Source of the DNA: Viridothelium virens
Taxonomy: Eukaryota > Ascomycota > Dothideomycetes > Trypetheliales > Trypetheliaceae
DNA: 64,000 nucleotides
Assembly (NCBI GenBank): GCA_010094025.1
Contig: ML991852.1
Span: forward strand, 53,113 to 117,112
Reading direction: 5' to 3'
Each line of letters begins with the position of its first letter. Position 1 is the first letter of the stretch. A program made the translations under genes and the position numbers. Below are positions 24,647 to 35,892 of this stretch, piece by piece. A model generated the notes under the pieces. It saw only the letters and a list, made by a program, of their open reading frames with translations. It had not been told where the DNA came from and ran no database searches.

Positions 24647-26097
24647 CTTTACGGTCCACTGTCTGTATTTGGTGCTTCTATCAACAATCGGCTCCTCCTC
24701 TCCATTCCAATCTCCATGTGAATTTGCCGTAACCTTAAGTTGACGTGATATCATTAATGTTATGATGACATGATCTCTGTGTTGATACGCTGGTTGCAAA
24801 AAAGTAGAAGACTGCCCCAACACTCAAGCAAGGTACAGCGAATGACGCGCGTCATATTGACGAAAGGGTAATTGCTAATGCGATGCTTGAAAAGTATAAA
24901 TCTAGCACCAAATCTCAGATTGAAAGCTAAGTCTAAAATCTGACTAGCGCTGAGGTTAGAATTGAGAATTAACGTCTGATGATATCCTGGGTTTTGGGTT
25001 GAAATGGTGAAGAGGAAGACGTTTGCACAATCTGTCGCATTTGAGAACGGCTCATGGCACGCTTGCCATCCTTCTTCGCCCAAAGCATATTGGTGTATCA
25101 TCTATAGGATCATCCGATTTCTCATAAAAGCAAATGAAAGCAAACAATCTTAAAACCTTTCGAGCTTGCCTGAGGCAGCAAATGTTCAGCGGCCTATGGC
25201 ATTGACTGATACGTACCCCAATCTGAAAGGCAGCGAAAACAGCGGCCAGGGTCATGTGCGCGACCCCAAGATGACCAGTAACCCGAAGAGTGCAGGAACC
25301 GTCGATCTTCTTTGAGATTTGTAGGCACGCTGGCATTGAGAGGAACGTGTGTCTACCAGAATCTTGAGGACCAAAAAAGAGCTCTCTGCGGAAGGAAAGG
25401 TCGACATCTGCCCAAGGGACCATCCTTACATGATAGACTCTCGACGCAGGGCAGGGTCTTCTAGGATCAGTGAGCACTACCGCGTCTCGGTAGTAAGGAA
25501 TCCTGTCTTCCCGCGCGAATCGACGTAAATCGCATGCCAATTACAAACTTCGGTTGCTTCAACACCTTCAACGGGGACCTGGTGTCTTCAAGGAACAGTA
25601 ATAGCTGCAGAGAGCGAATGTAGATTTTGTAGGCGATAGGTACTGTAGCAGTCGATACGTGCGTACGATACCTACCTCGTAGATATCTGGAACACCAGTA
25701 GACGTCGGCGTGGGGAGCCCCTCCCCTCCGCCTTCATATTGCTCGTTCCGCTCGGAGAGGCCGCGCCCCGCCTCTCCGCTTCAGCCATGTCCGCTTGGCT
25801 AACCCAATTCGGCCGTCTGCACGGACCCCAGCCTCCTCGAACTCGGCACCCTCACCAACTGTCAAGAATTGAATTTAAATCATGAATAACTCAGCGTACA
25901 GAGCCGACAATCAGGTACTCGGCGCGGCATTCGATAGCCCTGGACCACAAGATTCTGGCGCTATCCCACACGAACACTTTGGTGTAGGCTTCATTGAGAA
26001 AGGTGGGTTAGAAGTCAGGTTCTCACAGAAAGTCCAAGTTTTGGAGGGCCATTCGAAGCAGTCCAAGCTTTGCAATTTCGCAAAAAATGAAAAATTC

Positions 26098-26115
26098 GAA
26101 ATTTCAAGAAATTTC
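26098..26115. promoter_or_regulatory. Four-unit heat-shock-element-like motif
   Basis: GAAATTTCAAGAAATTTC matches GAAnnTTCnnGAAnnTTC exactly, the array bound by the Hsf1 trimer. No well-supported gene starts within 1 kb, so it is either orphan or a chance palindrome of an AT-rich stretch. Confidence 0.4.
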
Positions 26116-26440
26116 TAGTTCATTCGAGAGCGCTTGGAGTATTGACTTCACCTTCGCAATTGAAGTATGATCAGATTTGTGGATGTTGAGTAAATGCGGT
26201 TGAAAGAGAGAAAAGGGGTAGATTTGTATGGCGAGGCCCGATTTTACACCAAGAAATGAAGGTTGGAATATTATAAATATCTTCACACCATTGAGTAGAG
26301 GATTGCTGTAGGATTCTACCTTCACAGTTTGAGAACAAGAAGGAGCGAAACAGTGGAGTTGTGGGCGAAGATAGATATGGGCTGGAATTTGTATGGAGGG
26401 GATACGGAGGTGGCGCGCGAAAGCAATTATTTACCACATC

Positions 26441-26481
26441 CCGTATTACGGAGTACACCGTACTTTGTCCGTATTACTCCG
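26441..26481. repeat. CCGTATTAC direct and CGGAGTA inverted repeat
   Basis: CCGTATTAC occurs at 26441-26449 and 26469-26477. CGGAGTA (26449-26455) is inverted as TACTCCG (26475-26481). Similar TACGGAGTA palindromes are common in ascomycete intergenic DNA and at some MITE ends; no target-site duplication is evident. Confidence 0.5.
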
Positions 26482-27294
26482 CCGAACCTTTCCCATTGTG
26501 GCTCCTAAAGCATCAGCTACATACCTTACCATTCAACATTCACTACCCCAAGCGCCAGCCTGTCTATCTGGTGCACGGAATAAGTTCAAAAAGAAATCGC
26601 TCAAATATAGCAGTGTAGGGTAGACAAAGTTCGTGGCAACCTTTAACGCTGTACGATTTTGTTAATTTGCATCAATTTTCAATATCGTGTATAGATCCCG
26701 GTTCACTTGAGAACTTCACCTTAAGTTCCCTCCAAATAACATGAAATAGTCTGCTGTGAACTCGGAGTTATGAAGACTTCGCCAATTCCGTCGCCTAGTG
26801 ACTTGGTGGCTCTCCGGATACCTGGTGAGTGGGTCGACTAGGATACCTAATATGCACCAGTACGCCACTGTTCTCCAGACTCGTGACGTACCTAACTAGG
26901 ATCCTGCCCAGAATCAAATGCGAAGCAACAGAGTCCATCGATGCAGCATGAAGGAATCTGGGGCAGAGCAGGAATTCTGGTCCGTGCTTTAGGGCCGCTC
27001 TACGACGCCGCTCTGCGTGGTAGTCTAGTCTTGCTCTACAATTCGGGCAACTCATGCTCCGAGGCTGACCAAGCTGTGGTAACTCTCCACGCGTTAGATC
27101 ACACAGCACTATCAGCGGAATGTATAAATAACTGGCGTATGGCGTTGTTCTTGCCGAATGTGAACGTTCATGTTTTGTCTTTACAGCTTTTCTGAAGTCG
27201 GGCTGACTTTTCGGAGATTGTGCCTTTTCAAATCGCATTGATGTCTGTTAGCAAGTTGGTCCTCACTGAACCCCTTCATCAATAGTACCCCAAT

Positions 27295-28352
27295 ATGCCT
27301 TCAAACCCAGATTCAGACCTCATACTGGTGACGTGTGCATCAGGAAAACAGGTACAGAGGAGCATTTGCACGTTTGCCTATGCACTATTGACTGACGTGA
27401 TCTACAAAGGCATCTCCACTCCTGCCTCTCCTTGCTAAGAGATATAAGCGCCTTCGACTGGCAGTAGGCTCCAAGACCTCACAAGAGAGAATTAAATCTC
27501 TGTATCCCCATGCCGACGTGGTCCAAACCGATCTCGCCGATCCGCAGAGCATGCGCGAGCTCTTTCGAGGAGTGACAGCATGCTACTACGTCGGACCCAG
27601 CTTCCACCACCACGAAACCCAATGCGGCTATCATGCTATCGATGCCGCAGTAAAGGAGACCAAAGAGGGAAACTTCAAGCATTTTGTGTAAGCAGCCCTG
27701 GCAAAGCCGGTCCGCCAGCTCAACCACTGATGATAAGATCCGATTCAGATATTCCTCCGTGCTCAATTCCCAGTTCCGCAAATTGCTCAACCATGACTGC
27801 AAGCGATACGTCGAGGAATATCTTTACGAAAGCGGTACTCTCCAGCACCTGAATTACACAGTCCTCAAGCCATGCAACTTCATCGATATGTTTCCTATCC
27901 AGATGATAGCAGAACAAGCTCAGCCAGTCTATCCCGCTCCCTGGGATCCCAACGTCGCGAACTCGCTCATCTGTCTCGATGACTTGGCAGCCGTGGGAGT
28001 CAAAGTGCTTGATGAGCGAGAGGCGCATTTCTTTGCCGAGTACCCTCTCTGCTCCACAATGCCAGTGCCGTATACCGAGATGGCGGCTGCGGCGGGTAGG
28101 GCGCTGGGGAAAGAAGTCAGGATCGAGCTGGCGCCATTCGAGGACCGAGTGAAGAGGCTGTCGCAGATCGTGCTTGGACCTGACCCGAACCCGAGGGCTG
28201 TGGATGGATCGGAGAGGCTGATCTTGTGGTATGAGCGCCATGGGCTGTGCGGATCGCCGAAAGTGCTCGAGATGCTGTTGGGAAGAAAGGCAATAACGGT
28301 TGATGAGTGGATGGTGAAGGGAGTACAGAAGGCGCGAGCCAGCAAAGCCTAG
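27295..28352 (+). CDS. NmrA-like atypical short-chain dehydrogenase
   Basis: Exons 27295-27351, 27410-27687 and 27749-28352 (introns 58 and 61 nt) give 312 aa. The N-terminal beta-alpha-beta element LILVTCASGKQASPLLPLLA replaces the usual TGATGxxG glycines with C and A. DVVQTDLADPQSMRELFRGV, FKHFVYSSV (rebuilt across intron 2), LKPCNFIDMFP and a C-terminal domain ending VDEWMVKGVQKA are typical of the NmrA/HSCARG group of NAD(P)-binding proteins, which act as redox sensors or reductases. Cytosolic; substrate unknown. The weak dinucleotide motif suggests a regulatory rather than enzymatic role. Confidence 0.8.
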
Positions 28353-28452
28353 GGCGTTTGACGCACGTGGCATCGTATATTCGAGCACCAGAATATCTGG
28401 CCACGAAGGCGCTTTAGAATTGCAGAGTTGACTTCAATAGACCATGGCATCT

Positions 28453-30258
28453 TCAACGCAATCGAGGTAGACCTGCACGTCCACCGCCTGCCTGGCCCGT
28501 CATCATCTGGTGAATACGCTCCTCTCTGAATTTTTCCAATCGCACATTTACATCTGCTAGTTCCTCCTCCCAACGTTCAGGAGATATTTCTGATCGAGAA
28601 TTGCCACTGAGCCAGGAGAACCAGCTCCTCGTCTGGCTCTCCCGTTGTGATGCAGGTTCCACTTCCTTTTGCGTCATCTGCGACAGCATCGTTTGCAGAT
28701 TAGTCAATGCAGTCTCCAAACACTGTTGGCATGCTTCAATATCATTGTGGCTCCTGCTGGCTAGGAATCGTTGTTGAGGACTCCCTAGGCGCTCATTTCG
28801 AGCCTGCTCCCTTGAAATTTGGCCAGCTTTTGATTCCGCAAGATCCGCAGCGTCCTTTGTCCATGCTATCCCTGATACCCTGTCGTGGTTAGTTTTCGAG
28901 GTCGCGAATAAGATCTCCCCGACATAAGCCAACAGCGTAGCTTCCAAGCACGATTCAGAGCTTGCTCTCAGAGGTTCATCTCCCGAAGGGGGCGGAGGTG
29001 GATAGGGGCGATCTTTGACGAGATCGATCATGTTATCTACCCACGAACGAGGCTTGACAGGAATTGTAGACGCGGAATCGAGAGCCAATACCGCAGAGTC
29101 TCTCAATGAATTACATTCCCGAATGGCTCGTAGAGCCGAAAGGAAGATGGGTAATGCTTGTGTAGTATCGGCATTTCGCGCATAGTGCACTGCAAGAGCT
29201 GTGGAAGCCAGTAGCACGTTGTCTGATACCGCCGACGCCTCACCCTTGATCACCCCTAGATTCCTATCCACCATCTTTTCAGGCTCAGAAAAGGCTGAGG
29301 AGGCAAGATCCAGTCCATCGCGATAGTAGCGCTCAGCATCCCATTGGTTTCCTTGATAATCCAAAAAGTCTGCGAGGGCCAATATAGCTTGTAGTCTTTG
29401 TCTCCGCGAGAACCCCTTGCTGTTGATTATTCGATGATAAAAGACATCGGGAGCTTCCATGACAGGTTTGCAGTGCTCTTCTCGTGGTGCAGGACCTTGC
29501 TCTGGAGGCAATGGCCTTGGGTCCAGATTTGAAGGACCAACAATAACATCTGCTGGGACCGGTCGAGACCCAGGCCGAGTCTCATCCTTGAACCAGCCTT
29601 GAAGATGTTCTGCTGCTCGGCCGCATCCCATAACGACTTCAAAGTAACCCCTTCTCCAATCTTCGCTTTTTTTCGTAGCATCCCAGAGTGGAACATCTTC
29701 CAGCTCCAGGCTTGCATTCATCCGCTCGAGACCCTGCCCATCTGTCTTGCCAATTTCCTCCAGTCTATTCAGACATTCTCTCCATGCCGGTCCCACCTGA
29801 GGCCAGTCTGGCGGACTTCCCTTTCCCTCATCATCTTCCAAAGCTGCTGCGACCCGGTATGCCCATCTTGTGAAGAAACGCCAACCGTCAGGTGTTGGAT
29901 ATGTTCGCTCCAGTCGCTCTTGACTGACTCCAACGACCACGGAGAACAAGCATACTGTAGCGAAGGTCAAGACCAAATACACCTTGATCCCACCATAGGT
30001 AGTGTCGCGAATGGTACGCTGGGTCTCGGTGCTTATCAGTCTTGAGAGCTGAAACTTTCCATTAAGAGTATAGGAACCACGAGAAGGCGCGTAGAGAAAT
30101 GGCAATTGAGGTCTCGGTGTTGCAGGTGGTAGCAGGAGAAGTCGGGTACGCTGCGCAAAGGGCCGAGAATTGCGATGCTTGGGGAATTGCAGAGGGACAG
30201 TAATGGATTGTTTTATTCTTGTACTTTTTTGAAACGATGTTTGAAGCATCACTGTCAT
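28453..30258 (-). CDS. Fungal mitochondrial TPR-like membrane protein
   Basis: A single-exon 601 aa protein. The N-terminus is basic and Ser/Thr-rich, as in a mitochondrial presequence (about residues 1-70). A conserved RLISTETQR block precedes one membrane segment, IKVYLVLTFATVCLFSVVVG. Conserved fungal motifs follow: LERTYPTPDGWRFFTRWAYR, KKSEDWRRGYFEVVMGCGRA and AAEHLQGWFKDE. Alpha-helical repeats (ALADFLDYQGNQWDAERYYR and further helices) resemble TPRs, and the C-terminus is proline/glycine-rich. Homologues are often mislabelled 'MFS maltose permease', but there is only one membrane helix, so transport is unlikely. An inner-membrane location is inferred. ATGs at 30258 and 30249 are equally possible. 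Confidence 0.7.
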   Translation of the reverse strand: MTVMLQTSFQKSTRIKQSITVPLQFPKHRNSRPFAQRTRLLLLPPATPRPQLPFLYAPSRGSYTLNGKFQLSRLISTETQRTIRDTTYGGIKVYLVLTFATVCLFSVVVGVSQERLERTYPTPDGWRFFTRWAYRVAAALEDDEGKGSPPDWPQVGPAWRECLNRLEEIGKTDGQGLERMNASLELEDVPLWDATKKSEDWRRGYFEVVMGCGRAAEHLQGWFKDETRPGSRPVPADVIVGPSNLDPRPLPPEQGPAPREEHCKPVMEAPDVFYHRIINSKGFSRRQRLQAILALADFLDYQGNQWDAERYYRDGLDLASSAFSEPEKMVDRNLGVIKGEASAVSDNVLLASTALAVHYARNADTTQALPIFLSALRAIRECNSLRDSAVLALDSASTIPVKPRSWVDNMIDLVKDRPYPPPPPSGDEPLRASSESCLEATLLAYVGEILFATSKTNHDRVSGIAWTKDAADLAESKAGQISREQARNERLGSPQQRFLASRSHNDIEACQQCLETALTNLQTMLSQMTQKEVEPASQRESQTRSWFSWLSGNSRSEISPERWEEELADVNVRLEKFREERIHQMMTGQAGGGRAGLPRLR

Positions 30259-30954
30259 TTGAAGCTTAGGAAAGAGTCGAGACTATGGACTTGTCATGAG
30301 CAGCCCACTCCAAATGCAGCTTCCCGGCGGGAGCTCGGCTATCTTCACCTTGCGGAAATACTCAACCCATTGGGCACCCGTGGCACCGTACCTCCAAAAC
30401 ACCGTTGAACGTCTCAGTCATCTACGAAAGCATCAGATAGTATTCTAGTGTGTGGTGCATGTCGTCAAAAGATGGGCGATAGAATCAAATTGCATTCTAC
30501 GCGTTCCAGGCCAAGACTTAGCTCTGCTCAAGTAGCATACAGCAGATGTTGACAACAGATATTGACAGCAGGTCTTGACAGCACATGATCTTCACACTTA
30601 CAGGATACAATGGTTTCGACAAAAATCAGAAATCTAGAAATTGGTTCGACAAGTCACAAAACCATTCAAAGCTTCTCATATAGGACCCAGTCCGTTCTCA
30701 GCTCGGCTCCGGCCATTAACGAATAGCTATCCGCCTTCATCCCTCTTCGAACTTGCATAAGCATTTGAGAAGACTTTCACTATCTAAATTCTTTCTGTAT
30801 TGGCCTTTGCTTGCCGCAGCTACTTCAGGTCGATCTATCCATCTCGAAACTTCTGGAAAGGTGGCTATCTTCATTCGTCCACATCATGATTCCCAGCGGA
30901 TCTTTATTACTTCACTTGTTTTGATCAGCGCCGTGACGGCGGCAAGATGCAGAA
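30259..30954. other. Intergenic with a 13 bp tandem repeat
   Basis: Promoter of the mitochondrial-protein gene and 3' region of the FAD oxidase gene. Apart from the tandem repeat at 30539-30590 nothing is recognised. Confidence 0.45.
30539..30590. repeat. 13 bp x 4 imperfect tandem repeat
   Basis: Four consecutive 13-mers related to ACAGCAGATGTTG (second ACAACAGATATTG, third ACAGCAGGTCTTG, fourth ACAGCACATGATC). A minisatellite, potentially length-variable between strains. Confidence 0.8.
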
Positions 30955-32586
30955 TCAAAGAAAATTTCTATTAAATACACCGGTTGGATCCCATCGCCGC
31001 TTCAATTCTTTAAGCCGATTCACTGCACCAGGATCCTTGTATCGATTTTCAATAGGTTCGTCGCGACTAGTGTTTGTGTAAGTCACGTAGGCTTCCGGGA
31101 TGATATCTGAGCGCATTATCTCGCAGGCCTTCCTTTCAAACTCCTGTACTTTGTCGTGCAGTCCAGAGTCAGTATACCAGGTCAGGATATTGAGCCAAAT
31201 ATCAACTCCTTTGAGACCGAATGAGGTCGGATTTTCTCTGGCCCCCTTATCTGGAGTGGGCGTATGCCACTCGAGACTGAAAACAGATTTCTCAGCGCCC
31301 GGGCAAGTCTCAAGAAGTTCTTTGTGTAGCTTCACAAGGCTTCCGAAATTTTCTGGGTGGAGGACGGCCAGCCCAATCTGACTAAATCGTTTGAAGTCTC
31401 CCTTCAAACACATCGAGTATAAATGGTCGCTATGAACGTCAAATGTAGAGGGCATGTCCATATTGCTATCGGGCTCCAGATCTGCGAGCGGTTGGAATGC
31501 TCTCTGGAATTCCGGCCTTGTTCCAAAAAACTGCGGCGCCACGTTGCATACATGTTCTTTTGAAGAACCCTGTACAATCATGAAGTGGCCCGCCGAGGGA
31601 CGGTCTGAACCTGAAATGACCTTTGCAAGGACTTCACATACCTCCATCGCTCTGCTGGAGGGATATGTCAACATTCCGAGCTGCCGTACTCCAGAGTTGC
31701 CCATGCTAGACAAATCGTATGTCCGCATTACTATCTCCGTTACAAGACCAAAAACTTGGCCGGCTCCGCGAATGGCCCAGAGAAGATCGGTATTTCGTGC
31801 TGATGAAACCTCGACCACAACAACTCTTGCTGAGACGATATTTTCGCACGCGTATCCAATCAACGGGGTATAGGAGCTGATGCCACCTCCGACACAATAC
31901 GGAATTATGCCCACAGTGTTGCCGTTCCCGACAGCTGAGCAATAGAACATCAGAGACGCAATTATGGAACATTATCCATCTACTTACTTGTGAACTGGCT
32001 TGCCTGTGCGAGAGCAAGCTGCAACTCCTTCATCACGACACCGCCCTTAATAGTTACAGTGTGTTGGCTAGTGTCCGTTGCGATACCTTTGTATCGACTC
32101 AGATCAATGATCAGACCATTTTCGATGGTGGACCATAGACTATGGCCTCCGCATGCTGGAACAAAAGGCACTTTGGCCGCAACGGCTTCCTGGATCTGGA
32201 GATAGAAAAATAACGTCAGAACAAGTATCGATTATGACAAATCCTGTTCTCTTTCTACGTACTGTAGTAACCACATCGGCTTCACTGATGGGTTGCACAA
32301 CGACATCTGGCACGTTCAAGTCAATACTGCTCCATCTTGACAGAGACTCCCGAAACCCGGGGTCTGCAGCTGTCAAAATAGCTGATTTGGGTGACGTAGG
32401 TTGCGCAATTTCTCATGCAGGGTATCCATGACTAGGCGATGGGGAGTAAGGCTGCAAAAGTAAAGCGACAACGTTATTTGTCTTAGTGAAAGCAGAGCAG
32501 TTGATCCAGGAAGCAAGTTGGCTTTTTCAGAAAGACAGAGAAAGCGGCGCAAGAAATATTGATGAAGAGGCACAGCGCTTACTCAT
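30955..32586 (-). CDS. FAD-linked oxidoreductase, berberine-bridge/PCMH type
   Basis: Internal exons are secure: up to 32263, 32195-31988 and 31934-30955 (introns 68 and 53 nt). The FAD-binding PCMH fold shows RWSSIDLNVPDVVVQPISEA, VPFVPACGGHSLWS, a GGVVMKELQLAL segment, YCVGGGISSYTPLIGYACEN, then DLLWAIRGAGQVFGLVTEIV. The C-terminal BBE segment RRWDPTGVFNRNFL ends the protein. In CGGHSLWS a serine occupies the usual histidyl-FAD neighbourhood. The first exon is uncertain: ATG-A at 32586 with donor GTAAGC joins in frame to 32411 (446 aa) or to 32381. An ATG at 32429 (MDTLHEKLRNL) looks family-like but is one base out of frame. It forms a tandem pair with the next gene. Confidence 0.75.
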
Positions 32587-33282
32587 ACGTAGGCAGCTTC
32601 TTAGGCACTGACCGTGTGGGCATATTGCAAGGGTGGAGCAACAACTCTTACTTCGGCTCTCCGCGAAAGAAAATCGATCTGCTGGCAACAGTCCTTCAGG
32701 GCAGCGACTTTAGATTATATTCTATCTATTGGCCATAATCCACGTGCTCACTAGCGCAAGACGGAGGATGGCCATGGACAGAGTCGGTACGTATCGGCGA
32801 TGTTTTGGCCTTCCGGTGAAGACTGCGGTAACAACAGTGCATGGCGATGTAAACCTACCGGTGAGATGGAAGATTTACATATCAAGAGCACAGTAGGTCA
32901 TCTACAATCCATCGGAGTCGGTTCCCATACGCAATGCCTTTCTCCAAGAACCCTCCCTTCCCATGTCTGCCACGCAGAGTCATGATTCGGGCAACGATAG
33001 TATGAGTGCGTCGGCGGCGGTAGCTGGAACCATATCGATACCGGATACCGAGTATCAAAACCAAAATATGCTGCTCTTCCTCCTCGGTGTTTGAACAGAC
33101 TTCGTTCCCTAAAAGGCGGTTATTCGTGTCTGACCACAGTCGCGAATGTCTGATCACCAGTCACCTCCATTCGAAGAGAATAGGCGCAACACATTGGACT
33201 ATTGACGCGATATGAGTTTTCCAATGGATTGCAGCTGGATACTCATACATAGTTGCTAGGCAATAACATCCTACAAGCATAG
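32587..33282. other. Intergenic between the two FAD oxidase genes
   Basis: Promoter region of the downstream oxidase and 3' region of the upstream one. No recognisable frame or repeat. Confidence 0.4.
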
Positions 33283-34846
33283 TCAGATAGGGAACCACTG
33301 ATTAAACCTATTACCGGGATCATATTGTTTCTTCAATGATTGTAACCTCGGAAGACTGGTGCCATAGATATCTTGCAGAGATTCATCGCCGTGTGCGAAG
33401 TTGACGTAGCTAACAGCCTGGTTAGTACGAAAGCCCGTCACGTTCTGAAAACAGACACAGAGGCATACTTAGCATGCTCTGGGAGCCCATCGCTCGAGCG
33501 GAGCAATTTGCGAACTGACAATCCCCAGGCGTTCGCCGCCGAATCGAGCTCAGCATCTGTGTACCAGGGATACGCCGCAACATGGGTCTTGACGTTGCGC
33601 CAGGGAAACGAGCTCGCCCCATTTTGGACAGCAGTGGAGTTAATGGGATAATTCTCAGCAATGATTGAAGAGTTTCTAGCATCAGGGTTGGCGGCCACGA
33701 AAGCCCGAAAACCTTCATAGACCTGGCGCCAGGTTGAGGGATCCAGATTGCTCATCGAGATTCCGTACGTGGGCTTTCTCTGACCATCTTCGCACGCGTA
33801 ATCAGCAAATGCACCCCAATTCTGATAGGAAACCTCGCCGGTCGTGTCTGAGATAGGACCAATGTCAAAGATTGACTGAAATGCAGCTTTGCCAGCAGAA
33901 GCATTACCAACGAAAAAAGGAACCGCATTGACAGACGTAGAACCGTTAGCAGTGGCAGAGAGTATGATATCGATCTGCATATTGGGATCCAGATACAGAT
34001 CATTTATGGCGTCAATAAAATCATCCAGGTCCTCGTCGGCAAAGGTCACGAGTCCTTGCCAGGCAGTATTCTCGGCACTGGATACTGGGTAAGCCTTCAC
34101 AGTGGCGGAAGTGACTATTCCAAAGTTGGGAGCTGCTCCCTTAATTGCCCAGAAGAGATCTTCATTGGTAGAATCGACGCGCATAAGATCTCCAGATGCC
34201 ATGACAACGTCAACAGACAGAAGCTGATCGACACCCATGCCGTACAGACCGGCGACCCGAGTGAGTCCTCCTCCTAAAGTAGCGCCCAGGAATCCTATGC
34301 AACTACAAGTGGCGGCCGCAACTCGTGCGCTGTTGTTGTAGGCAGCATTGTTCAATGCTCCAACCGACACACCGCCTCCAATGATGACTTCGGTCTTATT
34401 GGCATTGAAAGTGATGTTATCGAGACCCGCAAGGTTAATAACGATTCCGCATTGACCTGAAAACCAAACATTAGAAAAGATCCTAGACGAGAGAAATCAG
34501 CTTACCAAGATGGAACGTATCTGCCCAGCCATGGCCTCCATTCTGGGCAACAAAGCTGATATTTTGTTGATTGCAGTACTTCACCTACCACATAGATTAG
34601 CCAGTAAAGACCACAAAATTCGGTATCTATACGAACTGTAGCGGAGATGTCGTTTGCGGTGGAAACGTTGATCACAAATTGTGGTTGCGGCGCTCCGTAC
34701 TCACTCCATCGGGGAAGAATTGTATCACTGATTGAGCAAGAACTTGACAATTGCTGACCTAGCTGGCCTTGAATCGTAGCCATATCCGGGCAACGGATCG
34801 CGGAAGCCATGACTGGCAGCAGCAATGCCAAAAAAAGACCTTCCAT
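33283..34846 (-). CDS. Secreted FAD-linked oxidoreductase, berberine-bridge type
   Basis: Exons 34846-34637, 34584-34506, 34456-33469 and 33409-33283 (introns 52, 49, 59 nt) give 467 aa. The signal peptide MEGLFLALLLPVMASA precedes the FAD domain. Landmarks: NISFVAQNGGHGWADTFHLG (the His in GGHGW is the usual 8-alpha FAD attachment site), IGFLGATLGGGLTRVAGLYG, then DLFWAIKGAAPNFGIVTSAT. The BBE C-terminus, rebuilt by splicing, is NYVNFAHGDESLQDIYG...QYDPGNRFNQWFPI. Several NxS/T sites fit secretion. Such enzymes oxidise sugars, alcohols or alkaloid-like metabolites; the substrate is unknown. An in-frame ATG at 34888 would extend the N-terminus by 14 residues. Confidence 0.86.
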
Positions 34847-35892
34847 AACGCCGGGGATCAGGGCCCAAAGCGGAGAAGAGGTTATCATGCTGAAGACGGG
34901 GCAGGGAAAGAGTTGGGAGAAGAATATGTGGAAAAAGGGTAGGGCCGCTCATAAAACAAGTTTTAGAGGGGTCTGATAGAAATAGAAGCAATGATGGATT
35001 GAGTGAAGCAGTGACAACGGTGCAGGGGGGCTGGAAACATTGCTGAACCTTAATACAGGAGTTCCATTCTGAGCAACCCGAAATCTTATCTTACCGAATC
35101 ATTCATGCAAACTTTCAGTGAATTCAAGGATTACTTGCAGTGCATTCGCTTACTGAAAGTTGTGCAACCGTCATTTCCTCAGATGAGATGATTGCAGATC
35201 CATTTTTACGTCCACTCCAACCGCCATGTGACTTTAGCAGGAGGCGGCTCATCAGATTATCTTTACTGTGCGGGTTCACATCATTGTTTCGAGAAGTAAT
35301 CAAGGTAGTCATGATACCTGACCAGCAATGATAGACATTGAAGTTCGTGTCCTACGTGTGCAATACTTCTTGACAGCCGAAACCTAAACTGCGCACTGTG
35401 ATGCGGGAAGGAGCATGGTTACGAGAACTAGAGGGTAGGTTGATGCGTCAAGGTTCGGAAGGATGTTGCTTCGATGCGAGCTCCAGGCTTCCGAGATACG
35501 CAATGGACATCAGCATCAACTCGCAAGACGTCATGGATTTTCGGGCTTTCCGGTGATGGAAGAAGGTGAGCAAGATGCGCAGAGGAGGAGGTGAGGCGGG
35601 AAATCTCCACCTCCTGAAATTAGGGAGATCGGTCAAAACGTCGTCAATAAATCACAAGGCAATCGACAAATTTCAAACATTAGACAAAGAGACTGTTCGA
35701 TGCTCCGAGACCGGGTTTCCTATCTATAGTCGCCGGAGGGATTTGTGTAGATTGGCTCAAAATCTACTACCCATTTCCTCCACGCCATTCCCTTACATGA
35801 CATGAAGATAGCCACCTTCATCCTCAGCGTTCGCTCGCTGTCTGACTATAATGAGGTTCGTCATATCCTATACTTGCCTGCCTCGTAAGATC
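34847..35892. other. Intergenic
   Basis: Promoter side of the secreted oxidase and 3' side of the Arb2-domain gene. Frames are short and lack motifs; no repeats seen. Confidence 0.4.

Larger units (their letters stand above)
24647..27294. other. Long gene-poor interval
   Basis: A minus frame at 25052-25540 lacks an ATG start; it could join 24760-25101 through a GTACGT donor, but no domain is recognisable. Other frames are short. The interval contains a perfect heat-shock-type element and a TACGGAGTA-type inverted repeat, both listed separately. It may be decayed sequence. Confidence 0.35.

Noticed and set aside
24760-25540. Two-exon gene on the minus strand
   Set aside because: A GTACGT donor and a possible acceptor exist, but the frame has no ATG at its start and neither part shows a recognisable domain.
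32264-32429. One-base frameshift at the 5' end of the first FAD oxidase
   Set aside because: MDTLHEKLRNL at 32429 looks family-like but out of frame. An ATG-A exon at 32586 with donor GTAAGC joins in frame to 32411 or 32381, so a frameshift is not needed to explain the gene.
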